A DNA stretch of 64,000 nt from an uncultured Pseudomonadota bacterium (GTDB lineage: Bacteria > Pseudomonadota > Gammaproteobacteria > Methylococcales > Methylomonadaceae): NCBI GenBank assembly GCA_903870545.1, contig CAIQDI010000010.1, forward strand, positions 50,285 through 114,284, written 5' to 3'. Position numbers and translations under genes: made by a program. The notes under the pieces were generated by a model, which had not been told where the DNA came from, made no database searches, and saw nothing but the letters and a program-made list of their open reading frames with translations. How positions within the stretch are numbered: the stretch's first letter is position 1; every line of letters begins with the position of its first letter. Positions 1 to 7,499 of this stretch are shown here, piece by piece.

Positions 1-58
1 CATGCGCGAAACCGCAAATAGGCAAACTCATTAACATCAAAAAAAGAAAGCGTTTCAT
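1..58 (-). CDS. Secreted protein, N-terminus only (runs off the left edge)
   Basis: An ATG at 58 on the minus strand opens a frame that stays open to the window edge. It reads as a signal peptide: MKRF, a hydrophobic stretch of Leu, Met and Phe, then ICGFAH. A GAGGA Shine-Dalgarno lies a few bases upstream. The probable cleavage after GFA would leave a mature protein starting with His, as in the YcnI-like protein two genes upstream. It follows the 74-922 gene by 15 bp on the same strand and is probably co-transcribed. Nothing can be said of its function from 19 codons. Confidence 0.6.
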   Translation of the reverse strand, partial: MKRFLFLMLMSLPICGFAH

Positions 59-73
59 CAGTATTTCCTCGTG

Positions 74-922
74 TTATTGATTTTGTAAAAGTTGAAAAGG
101 CGACGTTTTCGCTTCGAAATTTTTAGTATTTAAACAACTGTACTGAAAACTGTACGTTTTCGCGGCATTGATGGGACTATTGACCATGACAGAATAATCA
201 CCATTCCCCTCTTGAATATCCAAAACATCGCCAATCGTATTTTGTGCATTTGCGCCTTTAATCACTTGCGCGGTTAAATTCCCTGATGACACAGAAACCG
301 CTGGAATAACTGGAATAATTGGGATAATTGTAGGCATTGGTTTTACAACGGCGGTTTTGTTGGTGATTTTTACTTTTAAACTATCCGTTTTTCCGGTGCA
401 GTTAATCGCGTATTTTGCTGTTTTGTTATTAGCTAATGATTTTGTTGTGGATTCAACGCCCAATTTTACGAGTGTTGATGAGCCGGCTGTAATTGTTTTT
501 GCAGCATTTAAACATTGATATTGGACTGAATAAGTTTGTGCTGTTTTTAGCGTTAAATTTGTGCCGAATGTGTCTAATGTCAATGTGTACGCGCCATTGC
601 CACCTTTTAACGCCACTTCTTTATTCGTACCAGCGGCGATTGCAGAAGTCGCGGCAGTTAATTTTAATTTCGCTAATGTTACGTTTAAAACTTGTGGAAG
701 AGTGGGAGGTAACTCCGTGATTACAACAGGCGCAGCAGTCACGCCATTTTCAAATAATTTAAAATTCAAATGGTCGGTGTCACCCGCGCAAGTAATTTTA
801 AAATAATCCGTCGCGCCAATTGTGGTGGTTAAATTCTGTGCGCCAGAATCTAATGCGAATGCGCTTTCAAAGGCAGTCAATGCAAGTAACGATAGCAGCG
901 TTTTTTGAGCTATTTTTTTCAT
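74..922 (-). CDS. Secreted protein of unknown function with two tandem domains
   Basis: This 282-aa protein begins MKKIAQKTLLSLLALTAF, a clear Sec signal peptide that probably ends near FALDSG. An upstream in-frame TTG at 940 gives six more residues; neither start has a good Shine-Dalgarno, and the ATG is preferred because it places the lysines at the signal-peptide N-terminus. The mature protein holds two homologous halves of about 125 residues. Each has an early 'Y-x-I-x-C-x-G-x-T-D' segment and ends in a 'QYQCLN' or 'QYSCLN' segment, so each domain keeps one Cys pair that may form a disulfide. The second half contains a low-complexity Pro/Ile/Val linker (residues about 200-215). I do not recognise the family. 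It lies downstream of the YcnI-like gene on the same strand. Confidence 0.75.
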   Translation of the reverse strand: MKKIAQKTLLSLLALTAFESAFALDSGAQNLTTTIGATDYFKITCAGDTDHLNFKLFENGVTAAPVVITELPPTLPQVLNVTLAKLKLTAATSAIAAGTNKEVALKGGNGAYTLTLDTFGTNLTLKTAQTYSVQYQCLNAAKTITAGSSTLVKLGVESTTKSLANNKTAKYAINCTGKTDSLKVKITNKTAVVKPMPTIIPIIPVIPAVSVSSGNLTAQVIKGANAQNTIGDVLDIQEGNGDYSVMVNSPINAAKTYSFQYSCLNTKNFEAKTSPFQLLQNQ

Positions 923-1033
923 GAGAGGAATCCAAGACAAATAACAATTGGCGTATTATCGCGCATTTTTGATTGATTTGTGTTTTGAAAATCGACACGC
1001 TTTAAAAACGTGTCGATTATTGGTAGCGAAGAA

Positions 1034-2122
1034 TTATTTTGTGGGCCAATACAACGCACCGTTCGCGCCAGCCGGATATTTTGCAGCGGAAATGGGCAAT
1101 AAATTGTCAATATCATCGTTGCTTGGTTCGATATAAACGGTGTCGTAATCAGCAGCATCCGAACAAGCTATTTTAGTTGATGTGACCGCTGCGCCAGTGG
1201 CCTCTTTTGCTCCCGTAGCCCAGCCGGCAACAGAGCGATCAATTGTCGCGCCTGTTTCGGGATTAAATCCTTTTGTACCGGGTAACGGATTTCTCGCTAA
1301 ATCACGATTAACGGTCAACGTTGACCAAAAAACGGGTGTGGCATTTGGGCTAGGCATCGTGACGGGGTCGTTAAATTTTGTTGTCATGTGACCAATCCAT
1401 AAATCAACACGGCTTGGACTATCGTAAGATTTTGCACCTTTTTCACACCAGTTAGCGACCGCCACACGGATTTTTAAGGCTTTGGCACACGATTCAGGTT
1501 TGAATGCGAAAGCGTTAATACCAAAAGGTGAAAGACCGGTTTCGCTTATATCGCTACCATCGGCTTTTTTCGCGCTTTCTAATAATGGCGCACCGTTATA
1601 AGGTGATGTGCCGCTCCAACTTTGCCAGCCGCGCACGTTTCCTTTAGTATCGACTTTAGGAATGTTGTTCGCAAACATCGCACCGCCAACGTTGACCAAC
1701 GACAAAGCTGAAACCAACGGTACGCCACTTGATGAAGTGCCTGAACCCACGATGTCTTTTGATAAATCAGCAATTTTGTCTTCTTCACCGGTTGTGAATC
1801 CATCAACGGCTTTTGTCGTCACATTTCCAGCCGCATCTTTCACTTCTGCAACAGCAGCTTTTCCTTTCGTGCCACGAATAATGACATCTGTAAAGCTAGG
1901 CGAGTTTGGGAAAATCGCACTTAATGCAATAACATCCTTATGAGGTTGACCGTTACCTTCACCACCGACATTCGTATTACAACCGTGCGTGATGGTGACT
2001 GCGTTCCACGTTTTTACTGAACCTTCAGTAATTTGATCTTTGAAACCAGCGTGTGCGTGTGCGAGTTGCGCTGTACCTGCAAGCAAGGCAATTGAAGTGA
2101 ATGCTTTAAGCGATGTGTTCAT
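1034..2122 (-). CDS. Secreted YcnI/DUF1775-like protein, possibly copper-binding
   Basis: This 362-aa protein starts at an ATG preceded by TTTAGGA. Its signal peptide ends in AQLAHA, so signal peptidase would release a mature N-terminus of His-Ala-Gly-Phe. A 'THGCN' segment follows about 25 residues later. An N-terminal His plus a nearby HGC is the pattern of YcnI (DUF1775) proteins, in which the N-terminal His binds copper. The rest of the protein is longer than usual for that family and carries further Cys residues (in CAKAL, NWCEKG and KIACSD) and several Trp. The family call rests on this short N-terminal similarity and is tentative. Copper proteins of this sort would suit an organism dependent on particulate methane monooxygenase. 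Confidence 0.55.
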   Translation of the reverse strand: MNTSLKAFTSIALLAGTAQLAHAHAGFKDQITEGSVKTWNAVTITHGCNTNVGGEGNGQPHKDVIALSAIFPNSPSFTDVIIRGTKGKAAVAEVKDAAGNVTTKAVDGFTTGEEDKIADLSKDIVGSGTSSSGVPLVSALSLVNVGGAMFANNIPKVDTKGNVRGWQSWSGTSPYNGAPLLESAKKADGSDISETGLSPFGINAFAFKPESCAKALKIRVAVANWCEKGAKSYDSPSRVDLWIGHMTTKFNDPVTMPSPNATPVFWSTLTVNRDLARNPLPGTKGFNPETGATIDRSVAGWATGAKEATGAAVTSTKIACSDAADYDTVYIEPSNDDIDNLLPISAAKYPAGANGALYWPTK

Positions 2123-2412
2123 TTTTTATCCTAAAGTAAGTTTATTTATATAAATTACGCAACAAATTCAAATTTTAAAAACTTAAAGCGTTCTCATTAT
2201 TTAGCAGAATATACGCCAGCTTAAAATTTTTTATTGAAACATATTGAAATTATTAACTTAAATAGAAAAATTGGTGCTATTTCATGCCAAAATTTAATTT
2301 AACTAAGGGTAAAAAATACGCGATATACCACCATTCCTATTAAAAAATGCGTGATATGCCCTAGTTTTGATAAAAAATTTTCGATTTGAAAAAACTAAAA
2401 GTCCTGAAAACA
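2123..2412. other. Non-coding gap with a 31-bp-spaced direct repeat
   Basis: No gene is visible in this AT-rich stretch upstream of the YcnI-like gene. It holds two 19-bp imperfect direct repeats, 2311-2329 (AAAAAATACGCGATATACC) and 2342-2360 (AAAAAATGCGTGATATGCC), 16 of 19 identical. They start 31 bp apart, close to three helical turns, so they are candidate regulator sites for the minus-strand gene starting at 2122. Confidence 0.35.
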
Positions 2413-2439
2413 AAAAACCCAGCAAAAATGCTGGGTTTT
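2413..2439 (-). terminator. Rho-independent terminator of the 37-aa lipoprotein gene
   Basis: AAACCCAGCA and TGCTGGGTTT form a 10-bp stem with a short A-rich loop, and the minus strand continues into a run of Ts. It lies about 40 bp past the lipoprotein stop. Confidence 0.8.
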
Positions 2440-2480
2440 CTGAAAGCTCTAACAGCTAAAGGTCTAGCGTTTGTTCAATC

Positions 2481-2594
2481 TTACAAAGAGATTGAGCTAG
2501 AAACTTTTTGTTTGCTGCTATCTTGATCATCGATACAACCAGTTAAACCAACAATCATTAACGCTAAAGCTAATACAGAAATTACTTTTTTCAT
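2481..2594 (-). CDS. Small lipoprotein, 37 aa
   Basis: The product reads MKKVISVLALALMIVGLTGC, then about 17 polar residues rich in Ser, Asp and Lys, ending SSISL. 'LTGC' is a lipobox, so the mature product would be a lipid-anchored peptide of 18 residues. Asp at mature position 3 (CID) does not match the classic +2 Asp avoidance signal, so its final membrane is uncertain. The ATG has an AAGGA Shine-Dalgarno at good spacing, and a strong terminator follows, so it is probably a free-standing real gene. Function unknown; it could be an entericidin-like small lipoprotein. Confidence 0.75.
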   Translation of the reverse strand: MKKVISVLALALMIVGLTGCIDDQDSSKQKVSSSISL

Positions 2595-2711
2595 TTGTGA
2601 AATCCTTCAAAGTTGTTTTAATTATTATTGCGCTAATCTGTAAGCACGGGCATTTTATATCATGACTATTCTGTCAATGCAATAATAAAAAAATCGAAAA
2701 TCGTGTCAAAA

Positions 2712-4601
2712 TTACAGGGCGTTGATGTCGTCGGGTAATTCAATTTGAATCACTTTGTTCTGCCATCGCGCAGCACCAATGATTTTCCACGTTCCCGCCA
2801 TGTTTTGATGCAGCAAATCTTCCACCCAATCGTTCGGTGCGCGAGTCTTTTTCATCTGAATATGAAAAGTTGTTTTATTCAAATCTATGCCTAAATCTCG
2901 TCCATAAAAAGCCGTAATTTTCATAATAAATTTTTCTAAACGCTGATTGTTAATCGTTGGCGTAACGGCAATATTTGCCCACATCGAATGTACTCGCCCC
3001 CAATTTGGCGCAAGCATTCGTCCTTGCTCATTCACAAATGGCAGCCATTTTTCTTGTCCGTCGGTATCGGTATAAGTAATCGCCAAAATGTGATCGTAAC
3101 CCGTAAAATGATCATGCAAATAAAGCGGGTGCGGCACAATTCCGACAAATGTTTGCGACCACAAAATTAACGTATTACTGATTTGTGTCAACGATGACAA
3201 AACGGGATTGTGCAATTTTAAACGATAAATTAGCCCGTAATGAATCGTGCTATTAAGCTGCAACAGCAATAACAGCATAAGAATTTTCGTGAGTTTTCGC
3301 GCAAATGTTTTTGGTTTTTTAACCGCATATTGCTCAACAAGATAAGCATACCAAGTGTTATTTTCCAACGGTGTGACAACTAAACAAGCCATATCACAAC
3401 GAACGCGCGTGTCGGCAATCGCGCGGTATTTTTTCTCTGCGAATGGACGAATCATTGGCAATGACAACAGCACGCCGATCAATGCTAAATAACCGGTATG
3501 TTTAAAAATTTGTGCGTAAGTTTGCACGCCAGAATAAATGTGACCTTCAGCATCGATTGCATACAAATCTGTCAACAACGCTTCTGATTTAATCGTCGCC
3601 ATTACGGGATAATTTGCGGCATTTTCTTGTGCATTTTTAAAATCAATACGGCGAAAAATATCAACGTGATTTAGCGTCAACGCCGTACGATTACATAGCG
3701 GACATTGTCGATCAAAAAATACCGTTAACGTTGGTTTTTTCGCAATCAAAACGTGACCAATCGCCCGCCACCATCGAAATGGAATCATCAAAAAATAAAA
3801 GCACAGCATTCCCAAACCAAACGGATAAATGTTGAATGACAACGTAATCCCTAAATGCAAACCCATGCCAATCAGCAAATATACGATGCGTAAATGCCGT
3901 TGCCAAAAGAAAAATATAAACGTGAATTGAAAGACTAAAATCGTATAGCCCAACAAATTTTGTAACCATTCTTGATTCAACAACGGCGACATATCCAACG
4001 CTGAAACGTAATAAGGTTGCGTAGCAGGCAACCATGTTCCCAAACCATTTCGCCAATGTTCGGCAAACATTTTATGAACTGAAGAATCGAAATATAAAAA
4101 TCCTAAGCAAATCGCTACGGGTAAATAATAGGCAAGAACCGAAACGGTGGGTTTGTTATATTCGCGGTAATGTTTGAATGGTTGGCTGAGTTTATAACGT
4201 AAATTATCCAACGAAAAGGCTTTGTCGGCGGGCAAAAATAATAAGAAAAATCCTGCACCAATCATAAAGGTATCAAAACCACCATCAAAATCACGCTGCA
4301 TCGGTGTGAAATTAACGAACAAAATCCAGAGTAAATAGTTACATAACACGGCAGTTTGATAGCGATAACCTAACGCGACGCAAGACGCAACAATCGCCCA
4401 TAAACCTAGAAAAATCGGAATCATCGGAAATTCGACATCCAAATAGGGAATTGGATCGAAAATAAGGTGATTAAAGTACAGCAAAAAGAAAATTTCTTGC
4501 AGTGTCACTAGACCGTAAAACAAACGAAACAAACCCAACCCAGTCGCTGGAACTTGTTTATTGAGCAACGCATTGAATTTATTGGAAAGACGTGAATACA
4601 T
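2712..4601 (-). CDS. HTTM-DCC fusion membrane protein (thiol-disulfide oxidoreductase-like)
   Basis: This is a 629-aa multi-pass protein. The frame is open to 4736, but the start is placed at the ATG at 4601 (MYSRLSNKF) because it has a CAGGA Shine-Dalgarno and because the terminator of the upstream gene lies inside the longer frame. Residues about 15-290 carry hydrophobic segments typical of HTTM (vitamin-K-dependent carboxylase-related) membrane domains. A DCC domain follows at about 295-420 with the motif VFFDRQCPLC, whose CxxC is the redox pair. The soluble C-terminal 150 residues are not recognised. HTTM-DCC pairs and fusions are known but their substrate is not established. A role in envelope thiol chemistry is an inference. 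Confidence 0.7.
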   Translation of the reverse strand: MYSRLSNKFNALLNKQVPATGLGLFRLFYGLVTLQEIFFLLYFNHLIFDPIPYLDVEFPMIPIFLGLWAIVASCVALGYRYQTAVLCNYLLWILFVNFTPMQRDFDGGFDTFMIGAGFFLLFLPADKAFSLDNLRYKLSQPFKHYREYNKPTVSVLAYYLPVAICLGFLYFDSSVHKMFAEHWRNGLGTWLPATQPYYVSALDMSPLLNQEWLQNLLGYTILVFQFTFIFFFWQRHLRIVYLLIGMGLHLGITLSFNIYPFGLGMLCFYFLMIPFRWWRAIGHVLIAKKPTLTVFFDRQCPLCNRTALTLNHVDIFRRIDFKNAQENAANYPVMATIKSEALLTDLYAIDAEGHIYSGVQTYAQIFKHTGYLALIGVLLSLPMIRPFAEKKYRAIADTRVRCDMACLVVTPLENNTWYAYLVEQYAVKKPKTFARKLTKILMLLLLLQLNSTIHYGLIYRLKLHNPVLSSLTQISNTLILWSQTFVGIVPHPLYLHDHFTGYDHILAITYTDTDGQEKWLPFVNEQGRMLAPNWGRVHSMWANIAVTPTINNQRLEKFIMKITAFYGRDLGIDLNKTTFHIQMKKTRAPNDWVEDLLHQNMAGTWKIIGAARWQNKVIQIELPDDINAL

Positions 4602-4643
4602 GGCTGTCCTGAAGGTTACAAATGTTAGAATTTTAAACATAAA

Positions 4644-4676
4644 AAAAGGTCGCAACGTAATCCGCTGCGACCTTTT
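4644..4676 (-). terminator. Terminator of the 43-aa membrane protein gene
   Basis: AAAAGGTCGCA and TGCGACCTTTT pair perfectly over 11 bp, and on the minus strand the stem is followed by seven Ts. It separates the 43-aa gene from the HTTM-DCC gene. Confidence 0.85.
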
Positions 4677-4699
4677 GGCTAAAGACGGAAGTCTGTCGC

Positions 4700-4831
4700 T
4701 TATTTTTCGTCTTCTGGGTGTGGAGCAAAAACCCATTTTACGAAGAAGTAACCTGCTGCCACAACTACTAAACCGATTGTTGCACCTGTTGGTGTTTTTA
4801 ACATTTCAGTAACGTCTAAAATTGCGCCCAT
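4700..4831 (-). CDS. Small single-span membrane protein, 43 aa
   Basis: The product reads MGAILDVTEMLKTPTGATIG, then a hydrophobic segment (LVVVAAGYFFVKWVF) and an acidic tail ending HPEDEK. It has a strong Shine-Dalgarno (AGAGGAG, 6 nt from ATG) and its own terminator, both of which argue for a well-expressed independent gene. Single-helix proteins of this size are often accessory subunits of membrane complexes. I cannot assign a partner; the HTTM-DCC gene downstream is the nearest candidate. Confidence 0.75.
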   Translation of the reverse strand: MGAILDVTEMLKTPTGATIGLVVVAAGYFFVKWVFAPHPEDEK

Positions 4832-4987
4832 TGAATTCTCCTCTATAATTTTTATGTTTTAAAAGTATGCTAACAAATAGCACAAACCGAAACCTAATAA
4901 TACTTTAGAATGCGTGAAAGTCAAGGCTTGTGACTTAGTCAGCGCGGATTCATGCGCTAAAAGTTCAAGCGGCATATTTAATAATGA

Positions 4988-4993
4988 TATAAT
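4988..4993 (+). promoter_or_regulatory. Candidate -10 (TATAAT) for the 5042-5885 gene pair
   Basis: A perfect TATAAT stands about 50 bp before the first start codon. The -35 region at suitable spacing (TTCAAG near 4964) is poor, so this rests on the -10 only. Confidence 0.35.
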
Positions 4994-5041
4994 CAAAAAC
5001 GCTACATTTACATTGTGAGTATCAAACAGGAGTGGTGAAAA

Positions 5042-5434
5042 ATGAGAATAATAAATTACGCGAAATGTTTACTGTTGATTGCTGTTTTTTTTGCGTGTTC
5101 GGCACACGCCGATGTTGTTTTAACCGATAACAGCGAACTGTTAGGAAAGTGGGCATTAACCGCCGAAGCCATCAAGCTCGATGGGGAAAAAAAAACCGTT
5201 TCTAGCACCTGGGAATTTAAAAATGATGGCACATTGATTTCAATTGCTACCGATTCTTTAGGTCGAACCAAAGAAATGACTGTCGCGGTAAAATACACCG
5301 TTGAAGATGGCTTGATTAAAAAACAAGTTTCACCCGGGCGTGACAAATACGAATCCTGTTCTGTCGTTCAAAAAGAGGGTTCAAACATGATAGTAAGATG
5401 TACAAACCTATTTCTTTTCTTAACAAAAAAATAA
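5042..5434 (+). CDS. Secreted lipocalin-like small protein
   Basis: This 130-aa protein starts at an ATG behind an ACAGGAGTGG Shine-Dalgarno. The signal peptide MRIINYAKCLLLIAVFFACS ends at AHA. The mature part has the pattern of small lipocalin-like domains: 'LLGKWALTAEAIK', then 'STWEFKNDGTL', then alternating strands. That pattern is fold-level evidence only. It is the first gene of a two-gene plus-strand unit, with the next start 22 bp downstream. Confidence 0.65.
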   Translation: MRIINYAKCLLLIAVFFACSAHADVVLTDNSELLGKWALTAEAIKLDGEKKTVSSTWEFKNDGTLISIATDSLGRTKEMTVAVKYTVEDGLIKKQVSPGRDKYESCSVVQKEGSNMIVRCTNLFLFLTKK

Positions 5435-5456
5435 TAATTTCAAAGGATATAAGACA

Positions 5457-5885
5457 ATGATTGGTGGAATGTTTATGATTTTTGTTGCCATCTGGATTTA
5501 TCAGTCGGCAGCACGCGCAAAAGTGCAAAATATGTTTTATTGGGTGGTAGGCAGCATCGTTACCTTTTTCGCCGTACAGTTTCTATTAGTTGAATTCGAT
5601 ATTTATTTGTTAGAAGCACTTAGAAGTAGCGAAGGTGGTGCCGTTTATGAAGGCGAAAATGGCGCAGATCGTAAAAACGAAGGCGATTTTCAAGGTTTCG
5701 GCGGTGTTTTAGAATCACTGTTTTTTGAATTGATGCCACAAATTACCGGCTTCTTAGCGGTTGCCATATTGCGTAATCGTTTCATGCTAAAAGAACCCCT
5801 TACTGTTACCAATTTGTTTAGTGGTATCAAAGAGTTGTTTATTGGTATTAAAAATAGTTTTAAAACCACTGCAAATCAAGAATAA
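5457..5885 (+). CDS. Small multi-pass membrane protein of unknown function
   Basis: This 142-aa protein starts behind AAAGGATATAAGACA. Hydrophobic segments lie at residues about 3-18, 25-45 and 85-105. An acidic/Gly loop of about 35 residues (around GGAVYEGENGADRKNEGD) lies between the second and third. The C-terminal 35 residues are polar and probably cytoplasmic. It shares a transcript with the lipocalin-like gene and ends at the shared terminator. No family is recognised. Confidence 0.65.
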   Translation: MIGGMFMIFVAIWIYQSAARAKVQNMFYWVVGSIVTFFAVQFLLVEFDIYLLEALRSSEGGAVYEGENGADRKNEGDFQGFGGVLESLFFELMPQITGFLAVAILRNRFMLKEPLTVTNLFSGIKELFIGIKNSFKTTANQE

Positions 5886-5895
5886 ATTTTGTACC

Positions 5896-5924
5896 GTTTA
5901 GGCGTAAATTTTTTGCGCCTAAAC
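5896..5924. terminator. Bidirectional terminator
   Basis: GTTTAGGCG and CGCCTAAAC form a 9-bp stem around an AT-rich loop. It sits between the convergent 5457-5885 gene and the DUF2063 gene and can serve both. Confidence 0.7.
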
Positions 5925-5928
5925 ATTT

Positions 5929-6663
5929 TCAAGCTGCAACAATCACGCCTCGCTGTGCAAAATCCCGCAAAATTTCCAAACCCGATTCTTGTAACTTCTG
6001 TACCGAAAAGGTCGGCGCAAACGTGGCAAGTTGCGCTAAATAAGTTTCTGAAAACCGCCCCGATTTCGCTTCAAGTAATTGTAGTAACTGATAAGTTAAC
6101 GGCGTAAGCTCGCAAAAATGCACAACATCTTCAAAATTCCGATACGCGAGTAAAAAAGTCGGCTGCTGCGGCACCGATAACGGCAGAAAGGTCGGTGAAA
6201 TTTGATGCACAGGGAATTGATACGCCAACAAACATGCTAACGGTGACAGTTTTAATGCGGTTTCGGTTAAATGTTCTAACGGCATTTTTTCACTCTCGGC
6301 ATCCGCAATCGACAACGCCATTTCCACCCATTCGTAATGCGCTAATTCTGCCATAAACGGGAAATCCGTCACACACTGCCGTTCATTTTGTAAATAAGCC
6401 AAAAATTCTTCGGGAATTTCAGAAAAATGGGGCGTGTGAGAAACGTGTTTAGCAAAAAAATCTTGAACTAAATTCTGCCAATCTTGTTCGCTGAATAAAC
6501 GATGCAACACCGGAAAATTAGCGATTAAAAAACCATCGATATTGTTAAAAAACAGCTCCCGATACATCGCTATGCGTTCAGGTTTTACACCCGCAGGCAA
6601 CGGAGTCGTTTCAGGATGGCGAATATAGGCAGCAAATGCCGCTTGATGTTGTTGGAAATTCAT
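5929..6663 (-). CDS. bufC: DUF2063 family bufferin-maturation partner (BufC/HvfC type)
   Basis: This 244-aa protein begins MNFQQHQAAFAAYIRHPE. Its 'ERIAMYRELFFNNIDGFLIA' segment, followed by 'FPVLHRLF', is the hallmark of the DUF2063 N-terminal domain. A GTG one codon earlier is possible, but the ATG gives a TGATG junction with the MNIO gene, which indicates translational coupling. In characterised systems this protein recruits or helps modify a Cys-rich secreted peptide together with the MNIO (DUF692) enzyme. The usual DUF2282 precursor gene is not next to this pair. Confidence 0.85.
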   Translation of the reverse strand: MNFQQHQAAFAAYIRHPETTPLPAGVKPERIAMYRELFFNNIDGFLIANFPVLHRLFSEQDWQNLVQDFFAKHVSHTPHFSEIPEEFLAYLQNERQCVTDFPFMAELAHYEWVEMALSIADAESEKMPLEHLTETALKLSPLACLLAYQFPVHQISPTFLPLSVPQQPTFLLAYRNFEDVVHFCELTPLTYQLLQLLEAKSGRFSETYLAQLATFAPTFSVQKLQESGLEILRDFAQRGVIVAA

Positions 6664-7487
6664 CACGCCACCATTTGAAATTTTTTGATTTGTTGTACTT
6701 CAGCCATCAATTCATTGATTGACGGTAAATTAAAATCACGTTCCAACAATGTTGGAAACACGCCAAAACGCTGATAAGCGTGCTGTAATAATTGCCAAAC
6801 GGAGTCAATAATTGCCGCGCCATGCGTGTCCACTAAAAAATCTTCGGCTTCACGATAATGTCCCGCAATGTGAGCATAAGTAATGCGTTCGACCGGCATC
6901 GCGTTCAAAAATTCAATCGCGTCATAACCATGATTCACGCTGTTGACGTAAATGTTATTCACGTCCAGCAACACGTCGCAATTGGCTTCATTCACAACGG
7001 CATTAAAGAAATCAATCTCGCTCATTTCTTGTCCCGTGAACGTGTAATACGACACATTTTCGATGGCGATTTTACGCTCTAAAATGTCTTGAACGCGCTT
7101 GATTCGTGCGGCGACGTGTTGTACCGCTTCAGCCGTAAATGGAATCGGCATTAAATCGTACAAATGCCCATTGTGGCTGCAATAACTCAAATGTTCGCTG
7201 TAATGTTCAATGCCGTGCGTCGCCATAAATGTTTTGATTTGCTGCACAAATACTTCATCGAGCGGATCAGAACTGCCAATTGACAGCGATAAACCGTGAC
7301 AAACAAACTGATATTGTTCCGTCATGGCGCGAAACTGTTTGCCCAATTTGCCGCCCATCGTAATCCAATTTTCGGGTGCCACTTCGAAAAAATCCACGGC
7401 GGGTTGCGGCGTTTGCAAAATTTCGGTTAAAAATGGACGGCGTAAACCTAAACCTGCGCCGTGAAGAATAGAATGCGGAATCGACAT
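6663..7487 (-). CDS. bufB: MNIO family (DUF692) multinuclear iron oxidase, bufferin maturase type
   Basis: This 274-aa TIM-barrel protein shows the family's metal-ligand motifs in order: 'CHGLSLSIG', 'HYSEHLSY', 'IENVSYY', 'LLDVNNIYVNSVNHG', 'AHIAGH' and 'DTHGA'. MNIO enzymes use two or three irons to modify Cys residues of ribosomally made peptides, forming oxazolone or thiooxazole groups in copper-binding bufferins. The start at 7487 lies 12 bp after mnmE and overlaps bufC at its end. The substrate peptide is not evident in the window. Confidence 0.9.
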   Translation of the reverse strand: MSIPHSILHGAGLGLRRPFLTEILQTPQPAVDFFEVAPENWITMGGKLGKQFRAMTEQYQFVCHGLSLSIGSSDPLDEVFVQQIKTFMATHGIEHYSEHLSYCSHNGHLYDLMPIPFTAEAVQHVAARIKRVQDILERKIAIENVSYYTFTGQEMSEIDFFNAVVNEANCDVLLDVNNIYVNSVNHGYDAIEFLNAMPVERITYAHIAGHYREAEDFLVDTHGAAIIDSVWQLLQHAYQRFGVFPTLLERDFNLPSINELMAEVQQIKKFQMVA

Positions 7488-7499
7488 AAAAACCTGACT

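Noticed and set aside
2190..2215. Fur-box-like AT-rich stretch upstream of the YcnI-like gene
   Set aside because: It matches only part of the Fur consensus and has no symmetry.
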